Part shown: piece after piece, positions 1 to 9,066 of the stretch
Layout: each line of letters begins with the position of its first letter
Position numbering within the stretch: the stretch's first letter is position 1
Origin: Enterovibrio norvegicus FF-33
GTDB lineage: Bacteria > Pseudomonadota > Gammaproteobacteria > Enterobacterales > Vibrionaceae
NCBI RefSeq assembly: GCF_000286835.2
Contig: NZ_AJYD02000038.1
Location: forward strand, 543,639-607,638
DNA length: 64,000 nucleotides
Direction of reading: 5' to 3'
Made by a program: the position numbers and the translations under genes
The notes under the pieces: generated by a model
Told to the model about the DNA's origin: nothing
What the model saw: only the letters and a program-made list of their open reading frames with translations
The model's database searches: none

Positions 1-31
1 TGAAGTTCGATGTTTATCATAATGGTATCCG

Positions 32-1012
32 TTATCCCTTAAGTGGCATTTCTACAAATGTCATCTTGTTATCCTGCGTCCGTATCCAAGCTGACTGGCC
101 CAATTGCTGCCCTTTTTGCTGATTCTCCGAGAGCGAAAGTCTCGGCAGATACTGCCCATCGACTTTCATCAACAAGCGAAATTTCAGGTTCACGCCAATG
201 TATTGCGTCACCATTTGGTTGATGGCGAAAGCAAGGCGTTTATCTCGACGAATAGCGCGGTATTCGTCGTAGCTTTGTGGTCTCACTTTAACGTCAAGTT
301 TCTGCCCGACCATCGCAGCGTTCTTTCCAATCAAGGCATCAAAACCCAACGCACGGTTTATTCCTGATGAACCGATTTTCGTCAGCGCATCTTGGCTAAT
401 CGGTTGGTATGAAAGCGCGCTTCGCTCCACATCAAACGGATAGCCAAAATAGTCTTCAAGCATGCAACGAAGTGTTTCTGGACAGGTCACCTTCAGCCCA
501 ATCAGGCCGGTGTATTGCACGAAATGACTGGCTGGAATACCTTTAGGGCTGCCTACCGCACCATGTAAATTGGTGAGTAATCGCGTGATCGAAGGGCTAT
601 AGGTCACCCAATCAAATGTTTCCTCTTCGCATTGAGCAGAAAGGTTATGTTTGTTTTCGGTTTGGCAGTACAGACGGTAATAACGATTATTAAAACTGTC
701 GAAGAAGTCAGCCATGGCATGGTCTTCTTCATCAAACACAGCTTGGATGGCTTCTTTATAAATGCTTCTAGGCATTACCCCTTTCGCGCCTGATAACCCC
801 GACAAAGATGTCGTGATCTGCCAGTCATCACTCATGCAGCGTTCAACTGACACAACCTCCGAATGGTAATACGCTGGGAGCCGTGCCGCTTTAAATCGAA
901 CATTAGGACGTACGCCTTGCGCTTGAGCATGATGCTTGACCAACTGCCAGCTGCTCTGCAGTGTTGCTAAATAAGGGTGTTCAACCCACTTTTCTAAAGA
1001 AGACTTTTGCAT
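32..1012 (-). CDS. tssG: T6SS baseplate protein TssG
   Basis: TssG (ImpH/VasB family) is a wedge component of the T6SS baseplate and works with TssE, TssF and TssK. The 326-residue length is normal for the family. The assignment rests on family-like segments (for example an N-terminal HPYLATLQ stretch and an RALGFDALIG stretch) and on its place directly after tssF. The start ATG lies inside the end of tssF with a 19-base overlap, so the two are probably translationally coupled. It is the last gene seen on this strand; only 31 bases remain before the window edge, so further tss genes (tssH, J, K, L, M, vgrG) could follow outside. Confidence 0.93.
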   Translation of the reverse strand: MQKSSLEKWVEHPYLATLQSSWQLVKHHAQAQGVRPNVRFKAARLPAYYHSEVVSVERCMSDDWQITTSLSGLSGAKGVMPRSIYKEAIQAVFDEEDHAMADFFDSFNNRYYRLYCQTENKHNLSAQCEEETFDWVTYSPSITRLLTNLHGAVGSPKGIPASHFVQYTGLIGLKVTCPETLRCMLEDYFGYPFDVERSALSYQPISQDALTKIGSSGINRALGFDALIGKNAAMVGQKLDVKVRPQSYDEYRAIRRDKRLAFAINQMVTQYIGVNLKFRLLMKVDGQYLPRLSLSENQQKGQQLGQSAWIRTQDNKMTFVEMPLKG

Positions 1013-2775
1013 CCGGCCCTCCTTGGAAAGGCTTGAAATACAGAATCTTGCCCTTCAAGCAATACATCCACCTGCGTGAAACTATTGAAACCGGCGAAGC
1101 AGGCAAAAAAGCGATCGAGCAAATGCGAAAATAGCTCAATTCCACCCACTAATTCATTCGCATTTAGTGTCACTTTGATCTTCGTGCCGTAAGCAAAACA
1201 ACTTTTACCCGAGACACGAATTGGTGCGACCACTTGCTCAGTGTCAATCGCCACCAACGCGTTGATATACGCCGTGATTTGTTGGCTATCATGATGGTTA
1301 TAAAGAGAAAATAAAGACTTCAGTTGCGTTACCGGATCTTCAGCACCAAAAATCGCGTGATAGTTAAAATGCAGATGAGAGAGCAATACCCATGAGCTGT
1401 TTTGCAGATCTTTTTTCGGAGCGGGTTGTGTTGGTCGACGACTCAATCGTGCAGTGCCGGGAATGGTGATGGTTTCACGGCATTGGATATGACTATTGGT
1501 AGTAAGTTTTGCCGCATGTCGACCGTTCGAGCACAGAGTGTTGACCAGCCAAATACGAGGATCACTGTCCGCACTTTCATTTCGCGTATCCGTGACCTTT
1601 AGCCGATATTCTGTCTCCCCCGCTTCCGTGTCACGTTCAGAAAGCTGCCAGCGATAACCCGTTTTTGACACTTGATATTGATCGCTGTATAGCGCGGGTA
1701 CTGGTGTTGTTCCACACTCATCGACATCTTCAACACTCACAATAGAGAACAAAGAAAAAGCATCTGGATTGCTTGCATCTATCGTTAACGGATAAGACGA
1801 TTGGGTGAAATCAATACGCGTTGGCTCAGCAACCACACGGTGCAGGTTAACGACAGGGGTGCTATGAAGCGTGAAATTCGATTTATCGATGGCGCGTGCA
1901 ACATCCACCTCAAGGTCTTCAATAAACAGTTTGATTGTTAGGCTATGCGAATCAATGTGTTTGACTGCATCCCCTAAATTCAAACGCAATGCATGAAAGC
2001 GCTCAGGGAAAACGAAGAATTCGGTAAGAAGTTTAAAGCCAAAGAAGCTGCTCGCAAGATACGGGAGCGTTGATTGTTTACTGTCAAACCCCACCACCTC
2101 TAACGCATCTTGTCCAAGAATGCGTTCGCCGCCATCCCAAGAAACAACCACCTGCTCAATACCGGACAACACCATGTCATGTAGGCGAAGCATTAAATTC
2201 GGATCGCCCTGCAATTGCAAATCTATGTGTGACATCGACAAACTAGACAAAGGCATGCCTTCATCAAAAGCGCTAAACGTGAATGTCAGCATCGCTTTAG
2301 ATTGCTCAGCACCACGCGGTTTTGCGATGTCAAAGGGTGCCATCAGGACATCTAGTGCTGACAGCTCTATAGGGTTAATCGTCAAATTTTGCGTTGTGCG
2401 AAAAACAGCGTGATGGCCGTTGTCATCAGACACATCGAACTCAGTGTCTTTGGGTATGCAATGTTGTGCCGTTGCATCATCACCGACATCAATACTCAGT
2501 ATCCCAAACGATGGAACTGGACGAAGATAGTGTGGGAACAATAATCGCAGCAGGCTTTCTGTAAACTCTGGATAGGCATCATCTAAGCGTTTTTGGAGTT
2601 TGCCGTTAAGCAACGCAACACTTTCGATCAACCTCGCGACTTGAGGGTCATCAACGGTTTCCTTGTTCAAACCGAGTGAGCTCGCCGCGCCGGGATGACG
2701 CTGAGAGAATCCAACAGCTTCTTCACGGATAAAGCGAAGCTCTTGTTCAAAATAGGCAAGCAGGGAATCAGACAA
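994..2775 (-). CDS. tssF: T6SS baseplate protein TssF
   Basis: TssF (ImpG/VasA family, usually about 600 residues; 593 here) forms the baseplate wedge with TssG. The N-terminus (MSDSLLAYFEQEL, then RHPGAASSLGL and the DPQVARLIES segment) is diagnostic for the family. The start is a TTG codon: no ATG gives the conserved N-terminus, and the TTG overlaps the tssE stop by 8 bases, suggesting coupling and perhaps reduced initiation. It lies between tssE and tssG in a compact leftward operon. Nothing is missing. Confidence 0.95.
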   Translation of the reverse strand: MSDSLLAYFEQELRFIREEAVGFSQRHPGAASSLGLNKETVDDPQVARLIESVALLNGKLQKRLDDAYPEFTESLLRLLFPHYLRPVPSFGILSIDVGDDATAQHCIPKDTEFDVSDDNGHHAVFRTTQNLTINPIELSALDVLMAPFDIAKPRGAEQSKAMLTFTFSAFDEGMPLSSLSMSHIDLQLQGDPNLMLRLHDMVLSGIEQVVVSWDGGERILGQDALEVVGFDSKQSTLPYLASSFFGFKLLTEFFVFPERFHALRLNLGDAVKHIDSHSLTIKLFIEDLEVDVARAIDKSNFTLHSTPVVNLHRVVAEPTRIDFTQSSYPLTIDASNPDAFSLFSIVSVEDVDECGTTPVPALYSDQYQVSKTGYRWQLSERDTEAGETEYRLKVTDTRNESADSDPRIWLVNTLCSNGRHAAKLTTNSHIQCRETITIPGTARLSRRPTQPAPKKDLQNSSWVLLSHLHFNYHAIFGAEDPVTQLKSLFSLYNHHDSQQITAYINALVAIDTEQVVAPIRVSGKSCFAYGTKIKVTLNANELVGGIELFSHLLDRFFACFAGFNSFTQVDVLLEGQDSVFQAFPRRAGCKSLL

Positions 2776-3190
2776 GATTCGTTTTCCTTACATCAAGTTT
2801 ACTGGTGCTGAAATCTAAAAACGAATCAAAAACAACCGTCTCATCACCTTGGTCAGTATGCAGAACGGCCGTAATGCGAAACTCAAGCTGATTGTTGCCT
2901 GTCGTCTCTTCATTCACTTCTAAGTCAACCGCTGATAGACGCGGCTCAAAGGCTTTGATGAGCTGGCGAATCTCTTCCCCGACCACTTCACTATTTGCTT
3001 TGCTTTGAGAAGATGAGATGTTTTGCATACCAAGCGTGGCGATAGTGCCACTGAGAGCATTGTCGTTTTCATTGCCCGTCCAGATTGGTGCACGTCCAGA
3101 AATCAGAGAAGAAATGTGCGCAATGATGGCGTCACGCACATCATCCAAATCGCCGCGCCACTGCTGTTTTAACTTCATGGTCAAGCTCAT
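2768..3190 (-). CDS. tssE: T6SS baseplate protein TssE (gp25-like)
   Basis: TssE is the gp25-like lysozyme-fold protein that initiates sheath assembly on the T6SS baseplate; it has no lytic activity in known members. The 140-residue protein carries the hallmark EPRL segment (FEPRLSAVDLEV, about residues 86-97), which contacts the sheath, followed by a typical beta-rich C-terminus. Its ATG overlaps the end of the upstream tssC2 by 4 bases (ATGA) and its end overlaps tssF by 8 bases. Confidence 0.93.
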   Translation of the reverse strand: MSLTMKLKQQWRGDLDDVRDAIIAHISSLISGRAPIWTGNENDNALSGTIATLGMQNISSSQSKANSEVVGEEIRQLIKAFEPRLSAVDLEVNEETTGNNQLEFRITAVLHTDQGDETVVFDSFLDFSTSKLDVRKTNLV

Positions 3191-4539
3191 GCACTTTCTC
3201 CCACTTCATTGGAAGACACAGCTGTAGAAAGCACGATTTGAGCGTCTAGAATTTCATATTGATATTGAGGTTGAAGGCGGATTTCACAAAGATAACGCGT
3301 TTGATCGGACGCATCTTCAATCAAAGTAATGTCACAAGATTTAAGCGGATAGCGCGCCATGATGGCATCTTCACCATAATCCACTTCGCTGATGTATTTT
3401 TGAATCCAGCGCTCTAGGCTGCGCTTACAATCTGCAGCACTGTCAAAGCTGCCTACTTGGTCTCGAAGCTGTGCCTTGATGTAATGCCCAAAACGACATG
3501 CCATTAAATTGGTTTGCAGCATACCAAGTAGTCGGCTTGCTTCGTCGGGGGCTTGCCATACAGACTGATTCGAGAAAAAGCCTTGCTGACTGCTTAAATA
3601 CAAACTACTGAGAGCGATAAAGCCTTGCTCAGACCAGAACCCATCTTCCTCACTGAATATATCAACACGTGCAAACTGGTTTTTCTTTTCGAGCAAAATA
3701 GCCCCATGACCTGCGGTTTCATCATAGGCACGTAAGAAACCAAACCAACTAATGCGATCAAATTCGCGCAATACATTGGCAGCCAGTAAGTAGGCAGGAT
3801 TGCCCCACAACACAGGCTCAGACAGCGGAACCTCATTAAAAACAAACCCCGCAGGGTAGTTTTGCCAAGGTAAACGCTGGCTATATTCTGGCAATACCAG
3901 ATGAAGAAAACGGCTTGATTGGTTTTTACGCAGTAATTGCCATGATCGGTAATCATCGCTATCTAAAATTCGAGCAATACGTGCGTTGTCATGCATCTGA
4001 CGCTCAGGCTGATCGCCAAAGAAATACGGGTCGACACCAAGTGCAATTGGACACAATGCCCTCTCCCCCACTTCAGACAAGAGTTGTAGGGTATAGAGGT
4101 CGTCATAATCACTGTCGTCACTAAAATCAGGATGAACGCGATGATCAATCACCAACATACCAAAAGGCTGACCTCCCGCTGTATCAAGTTCCTGAGAGTA
4201 AGTTTTTCTGTAGAGCGTCGATTGAGAAACGTCGAAAGATAGACTCACATCGTTCGCTATTTCCTGCCAGGTGGCATCAAGCATTTTTACTTTGATGCGT
4301 CGCATTGAAACAGGCAGTTCGATTAGGCCTTGTAGCCCTCGCCAACTGGATTCGAGTTTTTTGAATTCTGGCTCTTGGATCACCAACGAGAGCTGCTCGC
4401 TGATTTTCTCGTCGAGTGCGGAAATAAGCCGAGTAACAGAAGACCTAAACGCATCCAGATCATTATCACGTGACGAGGCCAGCAGAGCTTGCCAGTGCTC
4501 GCTGTCGTGAGAATTAATAAAGGTTGCGTTATCTGCCAT
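3187..4539 (-). CDS. Second TssC-type sheath protein (TssC2)
   Basis: A 450-residue TssC/EvpB-family protein, paralogous to the longer tssC immediately upstream. Shared landmarks are the IDEKISEQL-type helix (ALDEKISEQL here), the LESSWRGLQGL helix and the TAGGQPFG motif. It keeps the SWFGFLRAYDE segment, matching FGWCTAIRGND in the first copy. It is about 43 residues shorter than TssC, and identity looks moderate by eye, so the copies are old rather than a recent duplication. Clusters with two adjacent TssC genes are known in some lineages (Agrobacterium has TssC40 and TssC41). Whether this copy enters the sheath, caps it or acts elsewhere cannot be told from sequence. Confidence 0.88.
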   Translation of the reverse strand: MADNATFINSHDSEHWQALLASSRDNDLDAFRSSVTRLISALDEKISEQLSLVIQEPEFKKLESSWRGLQGLIELPVSMRRIKVKMLDATWQEIANDVSLSFDVSQSTLYRKTYSQELDTAGGQPFGMLVIDHRVHPDFSDDSDYDDLYTLQLLSEVGERALCPIALGVDPYFFGDQPERQMHDNARIARILDSDDYRSWQLLRKNQSSRFLHLVLPEYSQRLPWQNYPAGFVFNEVPLSEPVLWGNPAYLLAANVLREFDRISWFGFLRAYDETAGHGAILLEKKNQFARVDIFSEEDGFWSEQGFIALSSLYLSSQQGFFSNQSVWQAPDEASRLLGMLQTNLMACRFGHYIKAQLRDQVGSFDSAADCKRSLERWIQKYISEVDYGEDAIMARYPLKSCDITLIEDASDQTRYLCEIRLQPQYQYEILDAQIVLSTAVSSNEVGESA

Positions 4540-4588
4540 CGGCTATCATCCCTGTTCAAAAAGCGGGGATATTCCCCCGCCATTTGAG

Positions 4589-6070
4589 TTAGCCTGGAAT
4601 ATTGGCAACCATCCGTAAGGAGGTCGTCAATTCTTCCATTTGTAGCCAAGGACGAAGATAAGCGACAGCAGAGTAAGCGCCTGGCTTACCCGCTTGTTCC
4701 TGAACGGTCACTTTCGCTTCAACCAAGGGATGACGAGCTTTCGCTTCGTTGCCGATAGCATTTGGGTTCACATATTGGTGAATCCAAGTATTTAGCTCTT
4801 TCTCAACATCGGTCGCTTCAAGGTGTGAACCGATTTTGTCGCGGCCCATCACTTTCAAGAAGTGTGCGATACGGCTACTTGCCATGGTGTAAGGCAGGCG
4901 AGCTGAAATGGCAGCGTTCGCTGTCGCTTCAGGGTCGGTATACGTCTTCGGCTTGTGTGCCGTTTGCGCGCCCATGAACACACCGTAGTTGGTGTTTTTG
5001 TAGTGAACCAACGGCAAGAAACCTAGGTCGCTAAGCTCTTTTTCACGCTCATCAGTTAGGTTAACTTCGGTAGGACATTGCTGAAGGAGATCGCCAGCAT
5101 CGTTCTTGAAAGTAAAGTTAGGAAGGTTTTCCACTTTACCGCCGTTGTCATTACCGCGAATGGCAGTACACCAGCCGAACTGACGATAGGCATTGGTCAG
5201 GTTTAGACCGTAATCGTACGCCGCGTTGCTCCATACGAAGTCGTCTTCAGATTCTGGCACAGCCGAACCGTCAGCGCCTTTTGCTAGCTCTTCAAACGCA
5301 AAAGATTTCACAGGAATTGTGCCTTCGCCGTATGGCAGACGTGCCAACGTTTTAGGTAGCGTAAGTGCCACATAACGGCTGTCGTCGCTTGCACGGAATG
5401 CATTCCAGCTTGCGTAAGCTGGTGAGTCAAAACCGGCAGCAACTGGCTTACCTTCTTGGAACGTTTGGAACGAATCGAAATCGAACATGCTCGCGTTCGC
5501 TGCTGCAACGAATGGGGCATGAGAAGCCGAAGCCACTTCACCCATGTAGCGCAATAGCGCCACATCTTCATCGCCATAACCAAACTCATAATCACCAATC
5601 AGCGCACCGTAAGGTTGACCACCCGCCGTACCAAACTCTTCTTGGTAAATCATGGTGAAGAAGCGGCTACGATCGATAGCAGGCGCATCTTCAAATTGCT
5701 CTAGCAATTCTTGCTTGGTGTAGTCAGCCAGCTTAATTTTCAGGTCTGGACCCAAATCGCTGTTCTTCACCAGTTTCTGTAGGCCAAGCCATGTACCTTC
5801 GAGCTTTTGAAAATCTTTCTCTTTCATCACAGCTTGTAGCTGCTCGGAGATTTTCTCATCGATGGCCACAATGGCTTTTTCGATGGTCAACGTCAGGTTT
5901 TTATCCCAAGTGACCGTGCCATCAAGCACTTGTGACGTCAGGTTTGAAAGTAACTCTTTGGTTGTATCTGGTGGTGTTTGCGTCGTTGCAGTAATCGCGC
6001 GTTCTAGAAAACTCGCTTGACCTTCCGCCGCTTCTGCACCCGCTTGATTTGCTTGTTGTTCAGTCGACAT
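4589..6070 (-). CDS. tssC: T6SS contractile sheath large subunit TssC
   Basis: TssC (VipB/EvpB/ImpD; usually about 490 residues, 493 here) pairs with TssB to build the contractile sheath around the Hcp tube. Recognised by AIDEKISEQLQAVM, the LEGTWLGLQKLV helix, TAGGQPYGALIGDYEF and the C-terminal region with MASSRIAHFLKVMGRDKIGS followed by an LNTWIHQYV stretch. Its ATG overlaps the tssB stop by one base, as expected for two proteins made in equal amounts. A 49-base gap separates it from the second TssC gene. Confidence 0.97.
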   Translation of the reverse strand: MSTEQQANQAGAEAAEGQASFLERAITATTQTPPDTTKELLSNLTSQVLDGTVTWDKNLTLTIEKAIVAIDEKISEQLQAVMKEKDFQKLEGTWLGLQKLVKNSDLGPDLKIKLADYTKQELLEQFEDAPAIDRSRFFTMIYQEEFGTAGGQPYGALIGDYEFGYGDEDVALLRYMGEVASASHAPFVAAANASMFDFDSFQTFQEGKPVAAGFDSPAYASWNAFRASDDSRYVALTLPKTLARLPYGEGTIPVKSFAFEELAKGADGSAVPESEDDFVWSNAAYDYGLNLTNAYRQFGWCTAIRGNDNGGKVENLPNFTFKNDAGDLLQQCPTEVNLTDEREKELSDLGFLPLVHYKNTNYGVFMGAQTAHKPKTYTDPEATANAAISARLPYTMASSRIAHFLKVMGRDKIGSHLEATDVEKELNTWIHQYVNPNAIGNEAKARHPLVEAKVTVQEQAGKPGAYSAVAYLRPWLQMEELTTSLRMVANIPG

Positions 6071-6579
6071 TACTCATCTCCTTCCTTCTTCACGCCAAGC
6101 TCATCAGCCAACCCTTGGATTGCATCTGTGCTTTGCAGAACTTCTTTCAGAAGGCGCTCAAGATCACGAGAGCGGTCTGCTTTGCTCAGCAGGTCTTTTA
6201 GCTGGTTACGGGTTTCAACCAATTGTCTCAGCGGATCAATTTGATCAACTAAGCTTTCAGGGTGAAAGTCGCGCATGGATTGGAAGCTAAGGTTAACTTC
6301 GAACTGGCTATCGTCATCAGCCAATTTGTTGTCAACTTTATAGCTAAGTTGCGGATGAACCTGAGTCATCACTGAATCGAAGTTGTCTTTATCGACGCCA
6401 GTAAATTCACGCTCTTCTAAGTCCGTTTTATCAGAGTCAGGTTTGTGGCCAGAGAAATCACCAATGACACCGACCACGAAAGGCAGCTCTTTGGTCTCTA
6501 CAGCCCCATTTGTTTCCACATCATAAGTAATACTGACTCGGTTCTTACTTACACGTTTATGTTGTGCATTCAGTGCCAT
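6070..6579 (-). CDS. tssB: T6SS contractile sheath small subunit TssB
   Basis: TssB (VipA/ImpB) forms heterodimers with TssC that polymerise into the sheath. The 169-residue protein has the family hallmarks: an N-terminal basic segment with RVSITYDVETNGA, the LPFVVGVIGDFSG strand, the FTGVDKDNFDSVM motif and the C-terminal helix with a VETRNQLKDLL segment. The last base of its stop overlaps the tssC start. It lies 68 bases downstream of hcp. Confidence 0.97.
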   Translation of the reverse strand: MALNAQHKRVSKNRVSITYDVETNGAVETKELPFVVGVIGDFSGHKPDSDKTDLEEREFTGVDKDNFDSVMTQVHPQLSYKVDNKLADDDSQFEVNLSFQSMRDFHPESLVDQIDPLRQLVETRNQLKDLLSKADRSRDLERLLKEVLQSTDAIQGLADELGVKKEGDE

Positions 6580-6647
6580 AACACAATTCCATTTTTAATT
6601 TTACGTCACTAAGAAAAAGCGCCGACCACAAAGGCAGCGCCTATCGA

Positions 6648-7166
6648 TTACTTAGCACCTGACAGCAATTTACCTTGAGGTATGTTGTAGGTGACGATGC
6701 CGCCATCTTTCAGCTCGCCATCTTCAAGTTCATAGTTATGCTTTTGAGAAATCTCAATGTAAGAAAGGGCGACTTTCTCCATTGGTTGAGAGCCATCAGT
6801 GCCTTCAACGTTGTAAGACACAAGGCGCGCATTGGAGAGCTTAATTTGGAAGTAAACCACGGCACCTTGACCACCAGACTCTGGCTTGGTGAACGCGATC
6901 TCGACCATCTTTCCTTCTTTACCTGGGTTAAACAGGAAAGACAGTAGATCTTCAGACGCACCATCGGCTTGCTTGGTAAAGTTCACTTCAGTGATTGCCA
7001 CCATGCCTGAGTCAGCGTTATTAGCATTGCCGATATCCATAGCAACGTTGCGCACGCCACCCCATTTGTACGAACTGATCGCAAACCAGCCTGTACCTTC
7101 CAGCCCTTCAATCGTTGCTCCGCCTTTCACATCCACGCCATCAATGCGCATAAAAATACTAGCCAT
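6648..7166 (-). CDS. hcp: T6SS inner-tube protein Hcp
   Basis: Hcp hexamers stack to form the expelled T6SS tube and can carry small effectors in their lumen. The 172-residue protein starts MASIFMRIDGV and contains GGATIEGLEGTGWFAISSY and a C-terminal YNVEGTDGSQPMEKVALSY stretch, all Hcp-like. It shows no C-terminal toxin extension, so it is a plain tube subunit. It sits between tssA and tssB in the same direction, an arrangement that ties tube and sheath expression together. Confidence 0.95.
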   Translation of the reverse strand: MASIFMRIDGVDVKGGATIEGLEGTGWFAISSYKWGGVRNVAMDIGNANNADSGMVAITEVNFTKQADGASEDLLSFLFNPGKEGKMVEIAFTKPESGGQGAVVYFQIKLSNARLVSYNVEGTDGSQPMEKVALSYIEISQKHNYELEDGELKDGGIVTYNIPQGKLLSGAK

Positions 7167-7200
7167 AGTTTTCCCTATTTATTTGTGAACAAATCTATCC

Positions 7201-8556
7201 CTACCAACGTAAACCCGTTGAACCCGAAGAGGATTTACTAGAGCTTTCTTTCGGTGTTTCCTTCTGATCAGTGTTATGCGAAGCATTTTCCTGAACGGAA
7301 TTTTGCATCGGCGGAGAAGAAGGACGAGAGGTCTTTACTGAAGTCACCTCAGGCAACACCACTCTCTCCTCGCTATCTAAGCCAATAAGATTGAAAATTT
7401 TGTCTTGATCGTTTTCTCTGCCCACCAGCAGCTCAGTCATGAGTTCTGGCAACGGCATATAGCCCCAACGAATGGCTTTTTCTAAAAGAAAAGAGACAGG
7501 GCTGTGAGGCTCACTGACACGGAAGTACTCCGCCAACTCACGCAGTTGGACGAACGCTTGGTCTCGGTTCATGTTGTTCATTTTCGCTGCCTCTGAGAAG
7601 CTTGCGGTTTCAGACACCGAGACACTGACTTGAGATACCGATTGCTGACTGACTGATTGACGATCATTGACGCCAGCCTGTATCTCCATCGATTGGGCAT
7701 TGTCTTGGCTAGAGGAATTTTGACTATTGGAAGGTTCAGAATGTTCTTTTGTTGGCGTAAGCCCTGTGAGATAGGTGATCGCACTCTGAGCTTTTGAGAT
7801 GAGAGACAAAGCGAAGGTGAAATTCACACCTTTAACCAGCATCGGCTGAGTGTGTTTATTGACACACTCAGAAACTGACACAAAAAGTTTGGATAGCTGT
7901 GCGAGGTTATCGGTACGAGCTTGCACAAGGCTTTTCTGCGACACGAGTGCTTGTGTCGCTTGCTGGCGTAACTGAGGTGCACCACCTTTATTCTCAGCAC
8001 TTTGATACTGAAAGAAAGTGATGTTACCAACCAGTGGCAACATGAGAAGCGGCGCATAAAGAAGACTGCTGTCTTCACTGTCCCCACATATCTGGAAAAA
8101 GGCTTTTACCTTGGCTTCAAATTGCGCTTTTTGGGCTTCATCCCCCTCACCTTTCAACTTGTCTTGAGGCAAAACGGGATTGAGAGTATCCCAATCATTC
8201 TCGACAAGTTCATTTAGCCAAGCGATGAGGTTTGACGCGCCATCAATACTGTTGTCCACGATCAGCTGAACAGCGAGCATCCATCCGATGAGTTCTATAT
8301 CCCGACTTTCTGTTTCAAACGTTTTCTTTAGGCTCGCACCCAGTTGCTTCCACGCCTGCAGGTTCTCATCCTGCAAGTTGTCCAGTTCGGCTTCATCTGG
8401 GTTTTGCGCCAGTTTTCTCAGTGCGGTTTGAGCGACATTAAATTCATTTCTTAGCGGCCTGAACGTTGCTCGGTCAGTCTTCAGATATTTGCCGCATGGC
8501 AGCTCGCTCGAAATAGGACTTGAAAGCGATCGTTTTACGTCTTCCGTGAATATCAT
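7201..8556 (-). CDS. tssA: T6SS cap/assembly protein TssA
   Basis: TssA coordinates priming and elongation of the T6SS tube and sheath. The N-terminal ImpA_N domain is visible (about residues 5-120, with SSELPCGKYLKTD and the WMLAVQLIVDN helix). The C-terminus has the typical DQAFVQLRELAEYFRVSEP and SPVSFLLEKAIRWG segments (about residues 345-385). A low-complexity Ser/Gln-rich linker (about 285-335) separates them, and the C-terminal tail is Ser-rich. First gene of the leftward operon; a 510-base divergent spacer lies upstream. Confidence 0.93.
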   Translation of the reverse strand: MIFTEDVKRSLSSPISSELPCGKYLKTDRATFRPLRNEFNVAQTALRKLAQNPDEAELDNLQDENLQAWKQLGASLKKTFETESRDIELIGWMLAVQLIVDNSIDGASNLIAWLNELVENDWDTLNPVLPQDKLKGEGDEAQKAQFEAKVKAFFQICGDSEDSSLLYAPLLMLPLVGNITFFQYQSAENKGGAPQLRQQATQALVSQKSLVQARTDNLAQLSKLFVSVSECVNKHTQPMLVKGVNFTFALSLISKAQSAITYLTGLTPTKEHSEPSNSQNSSSQDNAQSMEIQAGVNDRQSVSQQSVSQVSVSVSETASFSEAAKMNNMNRDQAFVQLRELAEYFRVSEPHSPVSFLLEKAIRWGYMPLPELMTELLVGRENDQDKIFNLIGLDSEERVVLPEVTSVKTSRPSSPPMQNSVQENASHNTDQKETPKESSSKSSSGSTGLRW

Positions 8557-9066
8557 ACCTATGGAATTTCCCTGTATTGCTGCGACATCCTTTCACAACA
8601 AAGTCATTTTGCTAAAGTCACGAATCGAACTAGAAGCCTGTAAACACCTACAAATGAAAGGGTTACGTTCCAGCGTGATGTGCTTCTAGGTGTTTAACTT
8701 GTTTGTTAACTGAGTACATCTTAAATCCAGCTAAAACGCTTCTTAACAAACAAAATTATGTTGATATTTGTATTATAAGGTGGAATTTAGTCCAATTTAT
8801 GAAACATATGAAACGATTAGGTTACAATATATTGATGCATTAGTCACATCTAGGGTCTTTGGTTTTCGAAAATCCTTCAATTCATCCCGCAAAGCATTTC
8901 GTTGTAAAACTTCTGCTCATACTATGAGTTCGACAATCCTTTGGGACTTACAGTGAGTAGCGTTGTGATTTATAGATATGAAACCCAAACGTAGATTAAG
9001 CGTAGGGTTAGCTAGATACTCGACACTAATTATTGATAACATACAGATTAAAAAGGATATTTCTGC
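8557..9066. other. Divergent intergenic region, T6SS operon / deamidase-like gene
   Basis: A 510-base AT-rich spacer between leftward tssA and the rightward gene at 9067. Promoters for both should lie here. I looked for a sigma-54 type -24/-12 element on the tssA strand and found none convincing, and no clear inverted-repeat operator. No protein of plausible composition is encoded. Confidence 0.5.

Noticed and set aside
8557..9066. Possible sigma-54 promoter for the T6SS operon
   Set aside because: No TGGCAC-N5-TTGC-like pair found on the tssA strand by eye.
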